Shown here: one piece after another, positions 1-8,696 of the stretch
Position numbering within the stretch: position 1 is the stretch's first letter
How the letters are laid out: each line of letters starts with the position of its first letter
DNA from: Streptomyces formicae
GTDB lineage: Bacteria; Actinomycetota; Actinomycetes; Streptomycetales; Streptomycetaceae
Reading direction: 5' to 3'
NCBI RefSeq assembly: GCF_002556545.1
Contig: NZ_CP022685.1
Span: forward strand, 3,658,001 to 3,722,000
DNA length: 64,000 nucleotides
Translations under genes and position numbers: made by a program
The notes under the pieces: generated by a model
Databases searched by the model: none
What the model was told of the DNA's origin: nothing
What the model saw: the letters and a program-made list of their open reading frames with translations, nothing else

Positions 1-1020
1 CGGCACCGTCGCCATGATGAGGAAGTTGTGCCAGAGGTAGATGGTGACCGCCCTGTTGTTGGAGAGGGTCACCAGCTTGTCCCACCTCGCCAGCTTCCCC
101 GGCAGCTCCTGCCACGACGGGGCGTACTGGAGCAGGATCACCACGAAGCCGAACGACCAGGTCGCCTGGGCCAGCGGGATGTCGTTCAAGTCCCAGCCGT
201 CCGGGCCGAGATGGCCCGAAGCCCACCACAGGCCGAAGGCCATGACCAGGGCCGAGACCGACACCGCGAGGTAGCGCGGGACACGGGCGAGCAGGCCGTC
301 CTGGTGGGCGAAGCCGAGGACCCAGCAACTGCCGTACACCGCGAAGTCCGAGACCGCGTTGCCCGTCTCGCCGGGGATCGTCACGACGCCCGTGCCGACC
401 ACCGCGGTCAGCGCCAGCGGCGCGAGCAGCGTCAGCCACGGGAGCCTGCGGAACGCCCACAGGAGGAGGGGGGACGCGATCACGAACCACAGGTACGCGC
501 GGATGTACCAGAGCGGGCCCGCCGCCTGCGCGGGCCAGGTGTCCTCGAGGAGGCCCGCCTTGTCCCCCAGGTTCCAGGGGAACGGCGGCGCGCCCACCGG
601 GAACACGTAGTTGAGCATGCTCGCCAGGCCCCAGGTGCCCCCGTGGTCGGGGTCGTCGCCCACGTTCCAGCCACCCGCGAAGAGCAGGAAGAGCACGACC
701 GCGCTGAACACCCACATGGGAGGCAGGAGTCGGCGGATCCGGCCCCTGATCACTCCCCAGGCGGGGCGCTTGAGTGAACGCGCCATCAGCGAGCCCGCCA
801 GCGCGAACATCACCCCCATCGAGGGGAAGAGGATCGTCAGCCAGGCCCAGCCGAACAGGTGGTAGACCACGACGCGGACGAGTGCGAGCGAGCGCAGCAG
901 GTCCAGGTAGCGGTCCCGCCCCCCGCCCGGCTTCTTGGGGGCGGCAGCCGGAGCGACGAAGGGAGCAGAAGGGGGGACTGGGGATTGCCGGGTCTTCCCG
1001 GGCACATATCCGTGGCTCAT
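1..1020 (-). CDS. Membrane acyltransferase, family 3 (partial, C-terminus beyond window)
   Basis: The minus strand is open for 340 codons from ATG at 1020 to the window edge with no stop, so the gene is cut. After about 40 Pro/Ser-rich residues comes the family opening RYLDLLRSLALVRVVVYHLF, whose His is the conserved one of acyltransferase-3 proteins. Multiple hydrophobic segments follow, and near the edge is the TIYLWHNFLI segment typical of late membrane helices in this family. These proteins move acyl groups, often acetyl, onto extracellular polysaccharides or lipids across the membrane. The start codon overlaps the stop of the upstream synthase gene as ATGA, so translation is probably coupled. 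That context suggests the enzyme O-acylates the polymer made by MatAB. The substrate is inference; the family call is firm. Confidence 0.88.
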   Translation of the reverse strand, partial: MSHGYVPGKTRQSPVPPSAPFVAPAAAPKKPGGGRDRYLDLLRSLALVRVVVYHLFGWAWLTILFPSMGVMFALAGSLMARSLKRPAWGVIRGRIRRLLPPMWVFSAVVLFLLFAGGWNVGDDPDHGGTWGLASMLNYVFPVGAPPFPWNLGDKAGLLEDTWPAQAAGPLWYIRAYLWFVIASPLLLWAFRRLPWLTLLAPLALTAVVGTGVVTIPGETGNAVSDFAVYGSCWVLGFAHQDGLLARVPRYLAVSVSALVMAFGLWWASGHLGPDGWDLNDIPLAQATWSFGFVVILLQYAPSWQELPGKLARWDKLVTLSNNRAVTIYLWHNFLIMATVP

Positions 1021-3359
1021 ACGACACTGCTCCGATCGTTGCCGCCCGTCCGCTGCCGGGGAATGGATCCGAGCGGCGGCGAGCCGGGTGTTCCCAGGGC
1101 TCCCGTGCGCCGGAGCTTCTGCCAGCGAAGGCGGCCTCCGGTGAGCGCGGTGATCCAGGACTGCAGCAGCACGACGTACATCAGCTGCCGGTAGAGGATC
1201 TGCTGGAGGGGCAGCGAGATCAGATGGGTCATGCGTTCGCGGTCCAGGCGGAAGGCGTAGGCGGCGCAGACCGCCTGGATCGCCAGGACGCCGAGCCACG
1301 CGGCGACGGTCTTCTTGGTGGGGCCGAAGACCAGGCCGTAGAGGAGGAACACGTCGATGAGCGGGGCCAGGAGCGGGGCCAGCACCATGAAGAGGGATAC
1401 GAGGGGGAGGCCGACGCGGCCGAAGCGGCCCGACGGGCCCGATTCGACGAGCGCGCGACGGTGCTTCCAGATCGCCTGCATCGTGCCGTACGACCAGCGG
1501 TAGCGCTGCGACCACAACTGCTGGACCGATTCAGGGGCCTCGGTCCAGGCGCGCGCGTCCTCCGCGTACACGACCCGCCAGCCGTCCCGGTGCAGAGCCA
1601 TCGTGATGTCGGTGTCCTCGGCGAGCGTGTCGTCGCTCATGCCGCCGACCCGGTCCAGGGCCGAGCGCCGGAACGCGCCGACGGCGCCCGGGATGGTCGG
1701 CATGCAGCGCAGCACGTCGTACATCCGGCGGTCGAGGTTGAAGCCCATCACGTACTCGATGTGCTGCCAGGCCCCGATGAGCGAGTCGCGGTTGCCCACC
1801 TTCGCGTTGCCCGCGACGGCGCCCACGCGCGGGTCGCCGAAGGGCTGCACCAGTTCGCGTACGGTCGCGGGCTCGAAGACCGTGTCGCCGTCCATCATCA
1901 CGACGATGTCGTAACGGGCGTTCGCCAGGCCCCTGTTGAGGGCGGCGGGCTTGCCCGCGTTGTGCTGGCGCACGACGCGTACGTTCGGCAGGCGCAGCCC
2001 CTCGACGATGCGTGCCGTGCCGTCCGACGAGCCGTCGTCGATGACGATCACCTCGATGGGGTGGTCGCTCGCCATCAGGGAACGGACGGTCGCCTCGATG
2101 CACTTGGCCTCGTTGTAGGCGGGGACGAGGACCGAGACCGGCTCGGTGATCGGTGGGCCCCAGCGGAAGTTCCGTCCGCGCACCCTCCGGGCGTGCACGG
2201 CGGAGAGCAGCAGCATCAGGCCGAAGCGGACGAAGACCAGGAAGCCGATGACGGCGAGCGCCACCGCCAGCCCGTCGGTGATGTGGTCGGACGCGCCGAC
2301 CAGGAACACCCAGGCCCTGCCCTTCCACAGCTCGACGCCGGTGACCTTCGTGTGCGCGCTCGGCGCGTCGAGGGCCTCCGTCAGGTTGTCGAACTCGTAG
2401 CCCTGCTTGGCCAGTTGGGGCAGGAAGCGGTCGAGCGCGGCGACGGTCTGCGAGCGGTCGCCCCCGGAGTCGTGCATGAGGACGATGGCACCCTCGCCGC
2501 CCTGGGGCGTGGCCCTGCGGATGATCTCGTCGACGCCGGGGCGCTTCCAGTCCTCGCTGTCGGTGTTGTTCACGACGGTGAGGTAGCCGCGGCTGCCTAT
2601 GTACCGCGTCACCGGGTACGACTTGTCGTCCATCGCGTCGGCGAACGAGGAGTACGGCGGCCTGAACAGCGAGGTGCGGATGCCCGCGGCCCCGGCCAGG
2701 GCGAGCTGGTTCTGGGAGAGCTCCCAGTCGATGCGGCTCGTGGACTGGTAGGAGAGGTCGGGGTGGTTGAAGGTGTGCAGGCCGACCTCGTGGCCCTCGT
2801 CGACCATGCGTTTGACCAGGTCGGGGTAGCGCGAGGCCATGGTGCCCGTGACGAAGAAGACGCCGTGCGCGTGGTGTGCCTTGAGGACGTCGAGGACCTT
2901 GGGGGTCCACTCCGGGTCCGGGCCGTCGTCGAAGGTGAGCACGAGCCGGTGGTCGGGCACGCTCAGGGTGGACTCACGGCCGCCCCGGGTGTCGATGACG
3001 GGGCCGCCCTCCAGGATCTTCTCCGGTACGTGACCGGTGGGCGCGGGCGGCCGGACGCGGTGGTCGGCGAGTATCTCGCTGTGGACGTACCCGCGCAGCA
3101 TCAGCATCGCGAGCAGCGCGACGAGGAGCAGCGAGGGCAGCAGGTAGCGCATGGGGAGGCGGCGGCGCCGCCCTGAGGCAGGTGCAGGTGCAGGTGCTGA
3201 GGCCGGCGCTGATGCCGGTGCCTTGGTGCTGCGGCGGCTTCCCTTGCCCCGGTGGCTTCGTCCCGGTCCGCCGCCCGCCGCGGGACCGGGACCGTTCCCG
3301 ATCGAGACGTGCCGGTACGAGGGGCGGTCGGACCGGCCCCTGTTGGTGCGGAAGTTCAT
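1017..3359 (-). CDS. matB: Bifunctional polysaccharide deacetylase / GT2 polysaccharide synthase, MatB-like
   Basis: The 780-residue protein has a basic, Ala/Pro-rich cytoplasmic N-terminus and a membrane helix near 71-89. An extracytoplasmic NodB deacetylase domain follows: FDDGPD at about 143-148, and HTFNHPD at about 195-201, which supplies metal-binding histidines. Further membrane helices lead to a processive GT2 domain with a PVSVLVPAYNE opening, a MDGDT metal motif, an EDTDI base motif, and QRYRWSYG resembling the QxxRW signature of hyaluronan/chitin/PNAG synthases. More membrane helices follow. This architecture matches MatB of Streptomyces lividans/coelicolor, needed for a PNAG-like glycan that makes mycelium aggregate. 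It overlaps matA upstream (ATGA at 3356-3359) and the acyltransferase downstream. MatB identity rests on architecture and gene order. Confidence 0.88.
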   Translation of the reverse strand: MNFRTNRGRSDRPSYRHVSIGNGPGPAAGGGPGRSHRGKGSRRSTKAPASAPASAPAPAPASGRRRRLPMRYLLPSLLLVALLAMLMLRGYVHSEILADHRVRPPAPTGHVPEKILEGGPVIDTRGGRESTLSVPDHRLVLTFDDGPDPEWTPKVLDVLKAHHAHGVFFVTGTMASRYPDLVKRMVDEGHEVGLHTFNHPDLSYQSTSRIDWELSQNQLALAGAAGIRTSLFRPPYSSFADAMDDKSYPVTRYIGSRGYLTVVNNTDSEDWKRPGVDEIIRRATPQGGEGAIVLMHDSGGDRSQTVAALDRFLPQLAKQGYEFDNLTEALDAPSAHTKVTGVELWKGRAWVFLVGASDHITDGLAVALAVIGFLVFVRFGLMLLLSAVHARRVRGRNFRWGPPITEPVSVLVPAYNEAKCIEATVRSLMASDHPIEVIVIDDGSSDGTARIVEGLRLPNVRVVRQHNAGKPAALNRGLANARYDIVVMMDGDTVFEPATVRELVQPFGDPRVGAVAGNAKVGNRDSLIGAWQHIEYVMGFNLDRRMYDVLRCMPTIPGAVGAFRRSALDRVGGMSDDTLAEDTDITMALHRDGWRVVYAEDARAWTEAPESVQQLWSQRYRWSYGTMQAIWKHRRALVESGPSGRFGRVGLPLVSLFMVLAPLLAPLIDVFLLYGLVFGPTKKTVAAWLGVLAIQAVCAAYAFRLDRERMTHLISLPLQQILYRQLMYVVLLQSWITALTGGRLRWQKLRRTGALGTPGSPPLGSIPRQRTGGNDRSSVV

Positions 3360-4177
3360 CGTCGTGCGTCCTCCGCGGAGGACCGGGTGTCCGCCGGGGC
3401 GTTCGGGGCGGGTGCGGTGTAACCGACGGGGACCTCGCCACCGCCGGCACCGCCACCGCCACCAGCACCACCGCCGCCGTTGCCGCCACCGCCGTCGCCA
3501 CCCGTTCCCGGGTTCTCCGTGGACGGGTCGGTGGGCGGGGTGGTCGGGACCGTGGGATCCGGACCGGGGCCGGTACCGGGACCGGAGCCGGGGCCACCGG
3601 TCGGGTCCGGGGCGGGGTCGCCGCCGCCCGTGGGGTCGGGCCCCGGGGCGGGCCTGCCGCCGCCGTCCGTGGGGTCGGGATCAGCGGAGGCGCCGGGCTT
3701 GCCGCCGGTGTCGCCGCTGCCCTTGGGGTCCGGTTCGCCGGTGGTACCGGGCTTCGCCGTCCCCTCGGTCCCCCGCGTGTCGCTGTCGGCCGAGGCCGTC
3801 ACACCGGAACTCGCGGTCGGCGCTATGGCGTCCGCCGGGCGGTCGGGCGTGTCCACCTTGCTCGCGGGGTGGTCGCCTTCGGGGCCCCGCACCGGCAGCC
3901 AGGGCGCGTTGGAGTTCCCCGAGAGCAGGGTGCCCACGATGATCACGGCGTAGACCGCGCACGCGAGGCCGACCACCACACCGAGCCTGCGGTACCTGCG
4001 GCTGCGGCGGCCCGTCTCGTCGACGAAGACGGGGCCTTCGGCGGCCGCCGTCTCCTGTCCCGCCCCGAAGGCGACGGGCAGGTCCGCCAACTGCCGTCCC
4101 AGTCCGTCGATCTGAACGGTGACCTCGTTCGGATCATGAGTGTGACCAGATAGGTCATCTTCTCGCCAAGTTTGCAT
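3356..4177 (-). CDS. matA: Single-pass membrane protein with Pro/Gly/Thr-rich tail, MatA-like
   Basis: I place the start at ATG 4177, which follows a run of six G about 9 nt upstream, giving 273 residues; the frame stays open to 4282. A cytoplasmic stretch of about 60 residues precedes one membrane helix near 66-86 (GVVVGLACAVYAVIIVGTLL). A long low-complexity extracytoplasmic tail follows, built of PDPTGG/GPGSG-type and poly-Gly blocks. No enzymatic domain is recognisable. It is the first gene of a three-gene operon and its stop overlaps the matB start as ATGA, so the two products are probably made in fixed ratio. By position it corresponds to MatA, a partner of MatB in extracellular glycan formation. 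The assignment is by context; the tail may span or bind the wall. Confidence 0.72.
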   Translation of the reverse strand: MQTWREDDLSGHTHDPNEVTVQIDGLGRQLADLPVAFGAGQETAAAEGPVFVDETGRRSRRYRRLGVVVGLACAVYAVIIVGTLLSGNSNAPWLPVRGPEGDHPASKVDTPDRPADAIAPTASSGVTASADSDTRGTEGTAKPGTTGEPDPKGSGDTGGKPGASADPDPTDGGGRPAPGPDPTGGGDPAPDPTGGPGSGPGTGPGPDPTVPTTPPTDPSTENPGTGGDGGGGNGGGGAGGGGGAGGGEVPVGYTAPAPNAPADTRSSAEDARR

Positions 4178-4335
4178 GCGTACGCACAACCCCCCACATA
4201 ACCGACTTCGGGTGCGCGTACGACCCCGGATGCCTGTCGTCCGGACCGGGCCCCCACCCGCTCCGAGCGCTCCCCCTATCACACCTCACCCGGGCCATGA
4301 ATGTAGCGCACGGCGGTGTCAGGTGTTGTTCTGAG

Positions 4336-5370
4336 TCACATTCGACTCATCATGATGAGTGCATCTGTGGCGGGAACCCATCCACCGACGGGCTTCTCCA
4401 GCCATCCTTCCTCCGCCGAGAGTTCCGCGGCCGCGGCACGCAAAGCGGTAACTCCCGGATGAACCAGGCCCTTTCGCCACACCATCGACACGGGCGACAG
4501 CGGAACGGGATCGATCAGCGGCCGCAGCTCCGCGCCCGGCATGGCCGGAAAGTCGATCACGGCGAGGACCGGATTGCGCTTCTTCGCCATGAGCCGCCCG
4601 AACTCCTCGGCGCCGACGGCGAGCGGCGCGGGTGGCGCGATCTCGATGCCGCGCCCCTCGAACAGCCGCCGCGCGAGGTCGGTCCACTCCAGCGTGCGGG
4701 GGTTGCCCGCCCCCGCGTACACGGTCTCGCCCGCGAGCGCGTCCAGCGGCACCGCGTCGAGCTCCGCGAGCGGATGCCCCTGAGGCAGCAGGACGGCCAT
4801 CGGCTCGTACCGCACCGGCTGCTGGGCGAGGCAGGACCGCAACGCCGGGTCGAGGCCCGCGAACCGGCCGAAGGAGACGTCGACGCGCCCCGCCGCGATC
4901 TCGGCCGCGGCGCCGGTGAGCCCGCTCTCGAAGCGGGCCATCAGCTCGCAGTCCGGGGCGAGTTCACGGGCCCGCGCGAGCACCCGCCCGAAGACCAGTC
5001 CTGGACTGTTCAGATCGACGAGCAGCGGACGCGCCGCCCCCGTGAAGGCCGCGACCAGGTCGTCCTGCGCCGCGAGCACCCGGCGCGCGTACGGCAGCAG
5101 CCGCTCGCCTTCGGCGGTCAGCGTGACCTGCCGGGTGGTGCGGACGAAGAGCTCGGCGCCCAACTCCCGTTCCAGGCGCCGGACATCGCGGCTCAGGGCC
5201 TGCTGCGCCACGTACAGCCGACCGGCCGCCCGCGTGAAGTGCAGCTCCCGCGCGACCGCGACGAAGCCGCGCAGCAGCCTCGGGTCCACATCACGGTGTA
5301 CGACGGGGTCCGGCGAAGCGCCCGCCGCTACTTCCGGTCGTACGACAGGTCCTGACGAGTCCGCGGTCAT
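4336..5370 (-). CDS. LysR-family transcriptional regulator
   Basis: The 344-residue protein has a winged helix-turn-helix at about 28-90 (LLRGFVAVARELHFTRAAGR, then QQALSRDVRRLERELGAELF). This is followed by a LysR-type effector-binding domain of periplasmic-binding-protein fold. The first 25 residues are a disordered extension, so a slightly later start is possible. It is divergent from the MFS transporter at 5454 with an 83-bp gap, the usual LysR arrangement in which the regulator controls its neighbour. It also lies just upstream of the mat operon in the same direction. A perfect 16-bp palindrome sits in its last codons (4345-4360). The effector is unknown. Confidence 0.9.
   Translation of the reverse strand: MTADSSGPVVRPEVAAGASPDPVVHRDVDPRLLRGFVAVARELHFTRAAGRLYVAQQALSRDVRRLERELGAELFVRTTRQVTLTAEGERLLPYARRVLAAQDDLVAAFTGAARPLLVDLNSPGLVFGRVLARARELAPDCELMARFESGLTGAAAEIAAGRVDVSFGRFAGLDPALRSCLAQQPVRYEPMAVLLPQGHPLAELDAVPLDALAGETVYAGAGNPRTLEWTDLARRLFEGRGIEIAPPAPLAVGAEEFGRLMAKKRNPVLAVIDFPAMPGAELRPLIDPVPLSPVSMVWRKGLVHPGVTALRAAAAELSAEEGWLEKPVGGWVPATDALIMMSRM
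4345..4360. promoter_or_regulatory. Perfect 16-bp palindrome at the 3' end of the LysR gene
   Basis: The sequence ACTCATCATGATGAGT reads the same on both strands with no spacer. It lies in the final codons of the LysR gene and about 170 bp upstream of the matA start. It could be an operator for the mat promoter or simply a feature of the coding sequence. No run of T follows, so it does not look like a classic terminator. Confidence 0.4.
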
Positions 5371-5453
5371 CGCAGGAACCTACAACACAGCTGCGTGAAT
5401 GGGCGCGTGACAGGTGTTGGACCCCACCGATCACCCGCGGCGAGGGTGGGCCC

Positions 5454-6707
5454 ATGCCCCGTCACCCGACCCGCAACCCCTACGCCCGCCTCTTCGCGAT
5501 ACCCGGCGCCGCCGCGTTCACCGTCGGCAACCTCATCGCCCGCCTGCCCATGGGCATGTTCAGCGTGAGCGCCGTGATCATGATCTCCGGGGCCCGCGGC
5601 TCCTACGCCCTGGCCGGGGCCGTCACCGCGACGGGGCTCGCCGCGACCGCCGTCGTCGCGCCGTGGACCGCGCGGCTCGTGGACCGGCACGGCCAGGCCC
5701 GCGTCGCCGTCCCCGCCACCGCCTTCGCCGCGCTCGGCTCGCTCTCCCTGCTGCTCTGCGTGCGCTACGGAGCCCCCGACTGGACGCTCTTCGCCTCGTA
5801 CGCCGCGACGGCCACGACCCCCAACACGGGCGGCATGTCCCGGGCCCGCTGGGCGCATCTGCTCCAGGGCGACGCCACCGCGGTGCACACCGCCAACTCC
5901 TTCGAACAGGCCGCCGACGAGCTCTGCTTCATGCTCGGCCCCGTCCTCGCCGCCTTCCTCTGCGGCGCGCTCTTCCCGCAGGCGGGCACCCTGATCGGCG
6001 TGGTCCTGCTGCTGACCGGCGTGCTGGTCTTCGCCGCCCAGCGCGCGACGGAACCCCCGCCCCACGGACGTACCAAAACGTCCCCGGAGAGCCCGTCGCC
6101 GCTCCGCGCGCGCGGGATGCCCGCTCTCCTGGTCGCCTTCCTCGCCACCGGCGCTGTCTTCGGCTCGCTCGAAGTCGTCACGATCGCCTTCGCCGACGCG
6201 CAGGGGCACAAGTCGGCGGCGGGCGCCGTCCTCGCCCTCCAGGCCGCGGGGTCGTGCGCTGCGGGCCTCGTCTACGGAGCGGCGAAACCGCGCGGAACGC
6301 TGGTCCGCAGGCAGTTGCTGTGCGGCGCGGCGATGGCGGCCCTGATGACGCTGCCGCTGCTGGCCGTGGCGGTCACCGATTCGCTGATCGCCCTCTCCGG
6401 AGCGCTGCTGATCGCCGGGATGGCGACGGCGCCCACCATGGTCACCGGCATGACGCTCGTCCAGGAGCGCACCCCGAGGGACCGGCTCAACGAGGGCATG
6501 ACGCTCGCCGTGACCGGGCTGCTCGGGGGCATCGCGGGCGGCGCGGCGGGCGGCGGCTGGGCGGTGGAGCACCTGGGCCCCACCGTGGGCTACGGGGTCC
6601 CCGTCGCCGCCGCCTGCTGCGCCCTGCTCGTCAGCAGCGCGCAGGCTTGCGCCACGCGCACTCCAGCTCCCCCGCCCGCTCGGCCCCGCGTGTCGAACGG
6701 GGCTTGA
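5454..6707 (+). CDS. MFS transporter
   Basis: The 417-residue protein is almost entirely hydrophobic, with about 12 predicted membrane helices. Between helices 2 and 3 it has a major-facilitator-like loop (TARLVDRHGQARVAV, the usual DRxGRR-type motif A in relaxed form). A central charged loop near residues 195-215 separates the two six-helix halves. The start ATG at 5454 follows a GGTGGG stretch. It is divergent from the LysR gene, which likely controls it. Its last 77 bp overlap the 3' end of the convergent carboxypeptidase gene. The substrate cannot be told from sequence; export of a small molecule is the likeliest role. Confidence 0.88.
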   Translation: MPRHPTRNPYARLFAIPGAAAFTVGNLIARLPMGMFSVSAVIMISGARGSYALAGAVTATGLAATAVVAPWTARLVDRHGQARVAVPATAFAALGSLSLLLCVRYGAPDWTLFASYAATATTPNTGGMSRARWAHLLQGDATAVHTANSFEQAADELCFMLGPVLAAFLCGALFPQAGTLIGVVLLLTGVLVFAAQRATEPPPHGRTKTSPESPSPLRARGMPALLVAFLATGAVFGSLEVVTIAFADAQGHKSAAGAVLALQAAGSCAAGLVYGAAKPRGTLVRRQLLCGAAMAALMTLPLLAVAVTDSLIALSGALLIAGMATAPTMVTGMTLVQERTPRDRLNEGMTLAVTGLLGGIAGGAAGGGWAVEHLGPTVGYGVPVAAACCALLVSSAQACATRTPAPPPARPRVSNGA

Positions 6708-8223
6708 CCAGCACGGCCTCGTCCTCGGTCGAGGACGCGAGGGTCACCACGATCGCGTCCTCCAAGGGCTTCACCGAGGCGGCCAGATAGTTGTTGAGGA
6801 TGATGCTGAAGACCAGTTCACGGCCGTCCTTGTCCGTGACGTAGCCGGACAGTGCCGACGCACCCGTCAACGACCCGACCTTCGCGCGGGCGTTGCCCGC
6901 CGCCGGGGTCCCGCACATCCGCGAGCGCAGCGAACCGCCGACGAACTTGTCGGGGACGCAGGCCACCGAGAGGGACGCGTACCAGTCGGCGAACCACGGC
7001 TCGCCCCGCACCGCCCGCAGCAGCTTCACATACTGGCCGGCGGGGGCCAGGTTCTTGCGCGAGAGACCGGAGCCGTCGACCTGGCGCAGCGTGCCGGGGT
7101 CGACGCCGATGCCCTTCAGATAGCCGCCGATCGCCTCGATCCCGTCGCCCCAACTCCCCGGCCTGCCGGTCGCCTCGTACCCCATGGCCTTGGTCAGGGA
7201 CTCCGCGTGCATGTTGTTGGACAGCTTCATGAACGGGATCAGGAGGTCCTTGAGCGCCATGGAGTCGTGCGTGGCGAGCTGCCGCGCGCTCCTGGGGGCG
7301 GCGACGCCCGTCCTGGTCGGCCCGGTCACCCGCACCCCGTGCGCGGTCAGCGCGTCCCGGAAGACGGCGGCCGCGTACCCGGTCGGCTCCCACACGGTCA
7401 CCCACTCCTTGGCGGGGGCGGCGCCGACGGGGACGGTGCCGCTGACGGTGAGGGTGTTCTCGCCGTGCCGCCGCTCCACGGCGATGGTGTCGCGGCCGCC
7501 CGCCGCGACGGTGCTCGCGCGCAGATCGATGTCCACGTAGTCGGTCTTCGGCGTCACGCTCACCCGGGGCCTGTCCCCGGCCCGCCTGCCCGGCGCGACC
7601 TCGACGATGACCGTGCCCGTGTCGTAGTCCGTGTCGGGGGCGACGCTCAGGGCGCTGATCTGCGCCGCGTAGTAGGAGGATTCGTCGTCGCCGCCCCAGG
7701 TGTCACCGATCCGGTGGTCGTCGAAGCGGGTGTCGTCGGCGACGAGCCGCCCCGAGACCTTCCTGATCCCCGAGTCGGCGACCTTCGCGGCGAGTTGGTC
7801 GTAGTCCTCGGCGAGCGTCGTCGGATCGCCGGTGCCGCGCAGGTACAGGTCTCCCCGCAGTACGCGCCCGTGCCGCTCGCCGTCGGCCAGGACGTCGGTG
7901 GTGAAGCGGTGGTCAGGGCCGAGCAGCGCCATGGCGGCGGCCGAGGTGAGCATCTTGGTGCTGGAGGCGGGCACGAGGCGACCGCTGGGCTGGCGCTGGT
8001 AGAGGACGTCGCCGGACGCGGCGTCGGCGATCACCACGCTCGCCGCGCCGCCGTCCATGCGGGGGTCGCCGAGGATGGTGTCGATGGCTTCGGGCAGTCC
8101 GCTGCGGTCGGATTCGGCCCCGGCGGGCGCGCTCCAGGAGAGGGTGGCGGCGGCGACGCCGAGGACGGCGGGCCAGATCCAGTGGCGCATGCGGGCGGGG
8201 ACGCGTCTCACGGGTCTACTCAT
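6631..8223 (-). CDS. dacB: D-alanyl-D-alanine carboxypeptidase/endopeptidase (PBP4 type, S13)
   Basis: The start is set at ATG 8223, with CCAGGG just upstream, giving 530 residues; the frame remains open further up to 8301. A signal peptide (MRHWIWPAVLGVAAATLSWS, ending near PAGAE) is followed by the S13 penicillin-binding fold. The SxxK nucleophile motif is in PASSTKML, the SxN motif in KLSNNMHAE, and the third motif reads KVGS where KTG is usual. A long insert between motifs 1 and 2 is typical of PBP4-type enzymes. It trims the terminal D-Ala of peptidoglycan stem peptides or cuts cross-links outside the membrane. The final roughly 25 codons overlap the end of the MFS gene on the other strand. 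A strong hairpin separates it from ssrA upstream. Confidence 0.9.
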   Translation of the reverse strand: MSRPVRRVPARMRHWIWPAVLGVAAATLSWSAPAGAESDRSGLPEAIDTILGDPRMDGGAASVVIADAASGDVLYQRQPSGRLVPASSTKMLTSAAAMALLGPDHRFTTDVLADGERHGRVLRGDLYLRGTGDPTTLAEDYDQLAAKVADSGIRKVSGRLVADDTRFDDHRIGDTWGGDDESSYYAAQISALSVAPDTDYDTGTVIVEVAPGRRAGDRPRVSVTPKTDYVDIDLRASTVAAGGRDTIAVERRHGENTLTVSGTVPVGAAPAKEWVTVWEPTGYAAAVFRDALTAHGVRVTGPTRTGVAAPRSARQLATHDSMALKDLLIPFMKLSNNMHAESLTKAMGYEATGRPGSWGDGIEAIGGYLKGIGVDPGTLRQVDGSGLSRKNLAPAGQYVKLLRAVRGEPWFADWYASLSVACVPDKFVGGSLRSRMCGTPAAGNARAKVGSLTGASALSGYVTDKDGRELVFSIILNNYLAASVKPLEDAIVVTLASSTEDEAVLVKPRSTRGAERAGELECAWRKPARC

Positions 8224-8255
8224 GGCCCTGGAGCATCCCGGAAGACGGGCGGACG

Positions 8256-8297
8256 CAACAGAGGCCCGAAGGTCGTGTCGACCTCGGGCCTCTGTTG
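8256..8297 (-). terminator. Hairpin terminator downstream of ssrA
   Basis: Near-perfect inverted repeat: CAACAGAGGCCCGA and GGTCG on the left pair with CGACC and TCGGGCCTCTGTTG on the right, with one bulged A and a short TGT loop. It lies directly after the 3' end of tmRNA and before the carboxypeptidase start. It would therefore end the ssrA transcript and insulate the next gene. The stem is symmetrical enough to work on both strands. Confidence 0.75.
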
Positions 8298-8309
8298 TCA
8301 CATGGGGTT

Positions 8310-8678
8310 TGTGGAGATGGCGGGAATCGAACCCGCGTCCAACGGTGCAGAACCAGGGCTTCTCCGTGTGCAGTTCGCTGCGATTTTCTCGGCCCCGGCA
8401 ATCTCGCGAACAAGTCGCCGACGGGCCCAGTCACTGTTTGATTTCCTCCTAGGCCCCGTGACCGGGTCTAGAAGTTTAGTTCCCTAGCTGATGCCAGGAT
8501 CCGGGTCGGGAACACCCCCGGGCTGACACTTCGCAAGTCGCTACTTAGGCAGCGAGGGCGAAGGAATCGCGCTTGGTATCGGCGATTATTTTTTGCGACA
8601 TATGGTTTACGAGATCATTGCCGCTTCCTCGACACGCTTCCCCTGCTTCGACATCCGCTGTCGAAACCGATCATCCCC
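8310..8678 (-). ncRNA. ssrA: tmRNA (transfer-messenger RNA)
   Basis: The 5' end GGGGATG at 8678 pairs with CATCTCC at 8319-8313 to form the tRNA-like acceptor stem. The T-arm GGGTTCGATTCCCGCC lies next to it. The internal reading frame starts at GCC in the context AATAATC-GCC and encodes ADTKRDSFALAA, then TAA. The FALAA end is the proteolysis signal. Pseudoknot-like GC-rich stretches fill the rest. The 3' CCA is not encoded as such (ACAAA follows the stem), so it must be added after processing. tmRNA rescues ribosomes stalled on broken mRNA together with SmpB, whose gene is immediately upstream on the same strand. The exact 3' boundary is uncertain by a few bases. Confidence 0.95.
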
Positions 8679-8696
8679 ATGTTGATTTTTCAAGGT

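Noticed and set aside
8313..8345. Isolated tRNA gene suggested by GGGTTCGATTCCCGCC
   Set aside because: This is the T-arm and acceptor end of tmRNA; no anticodon arm is present and the 5' partner lies about 350 bp away.
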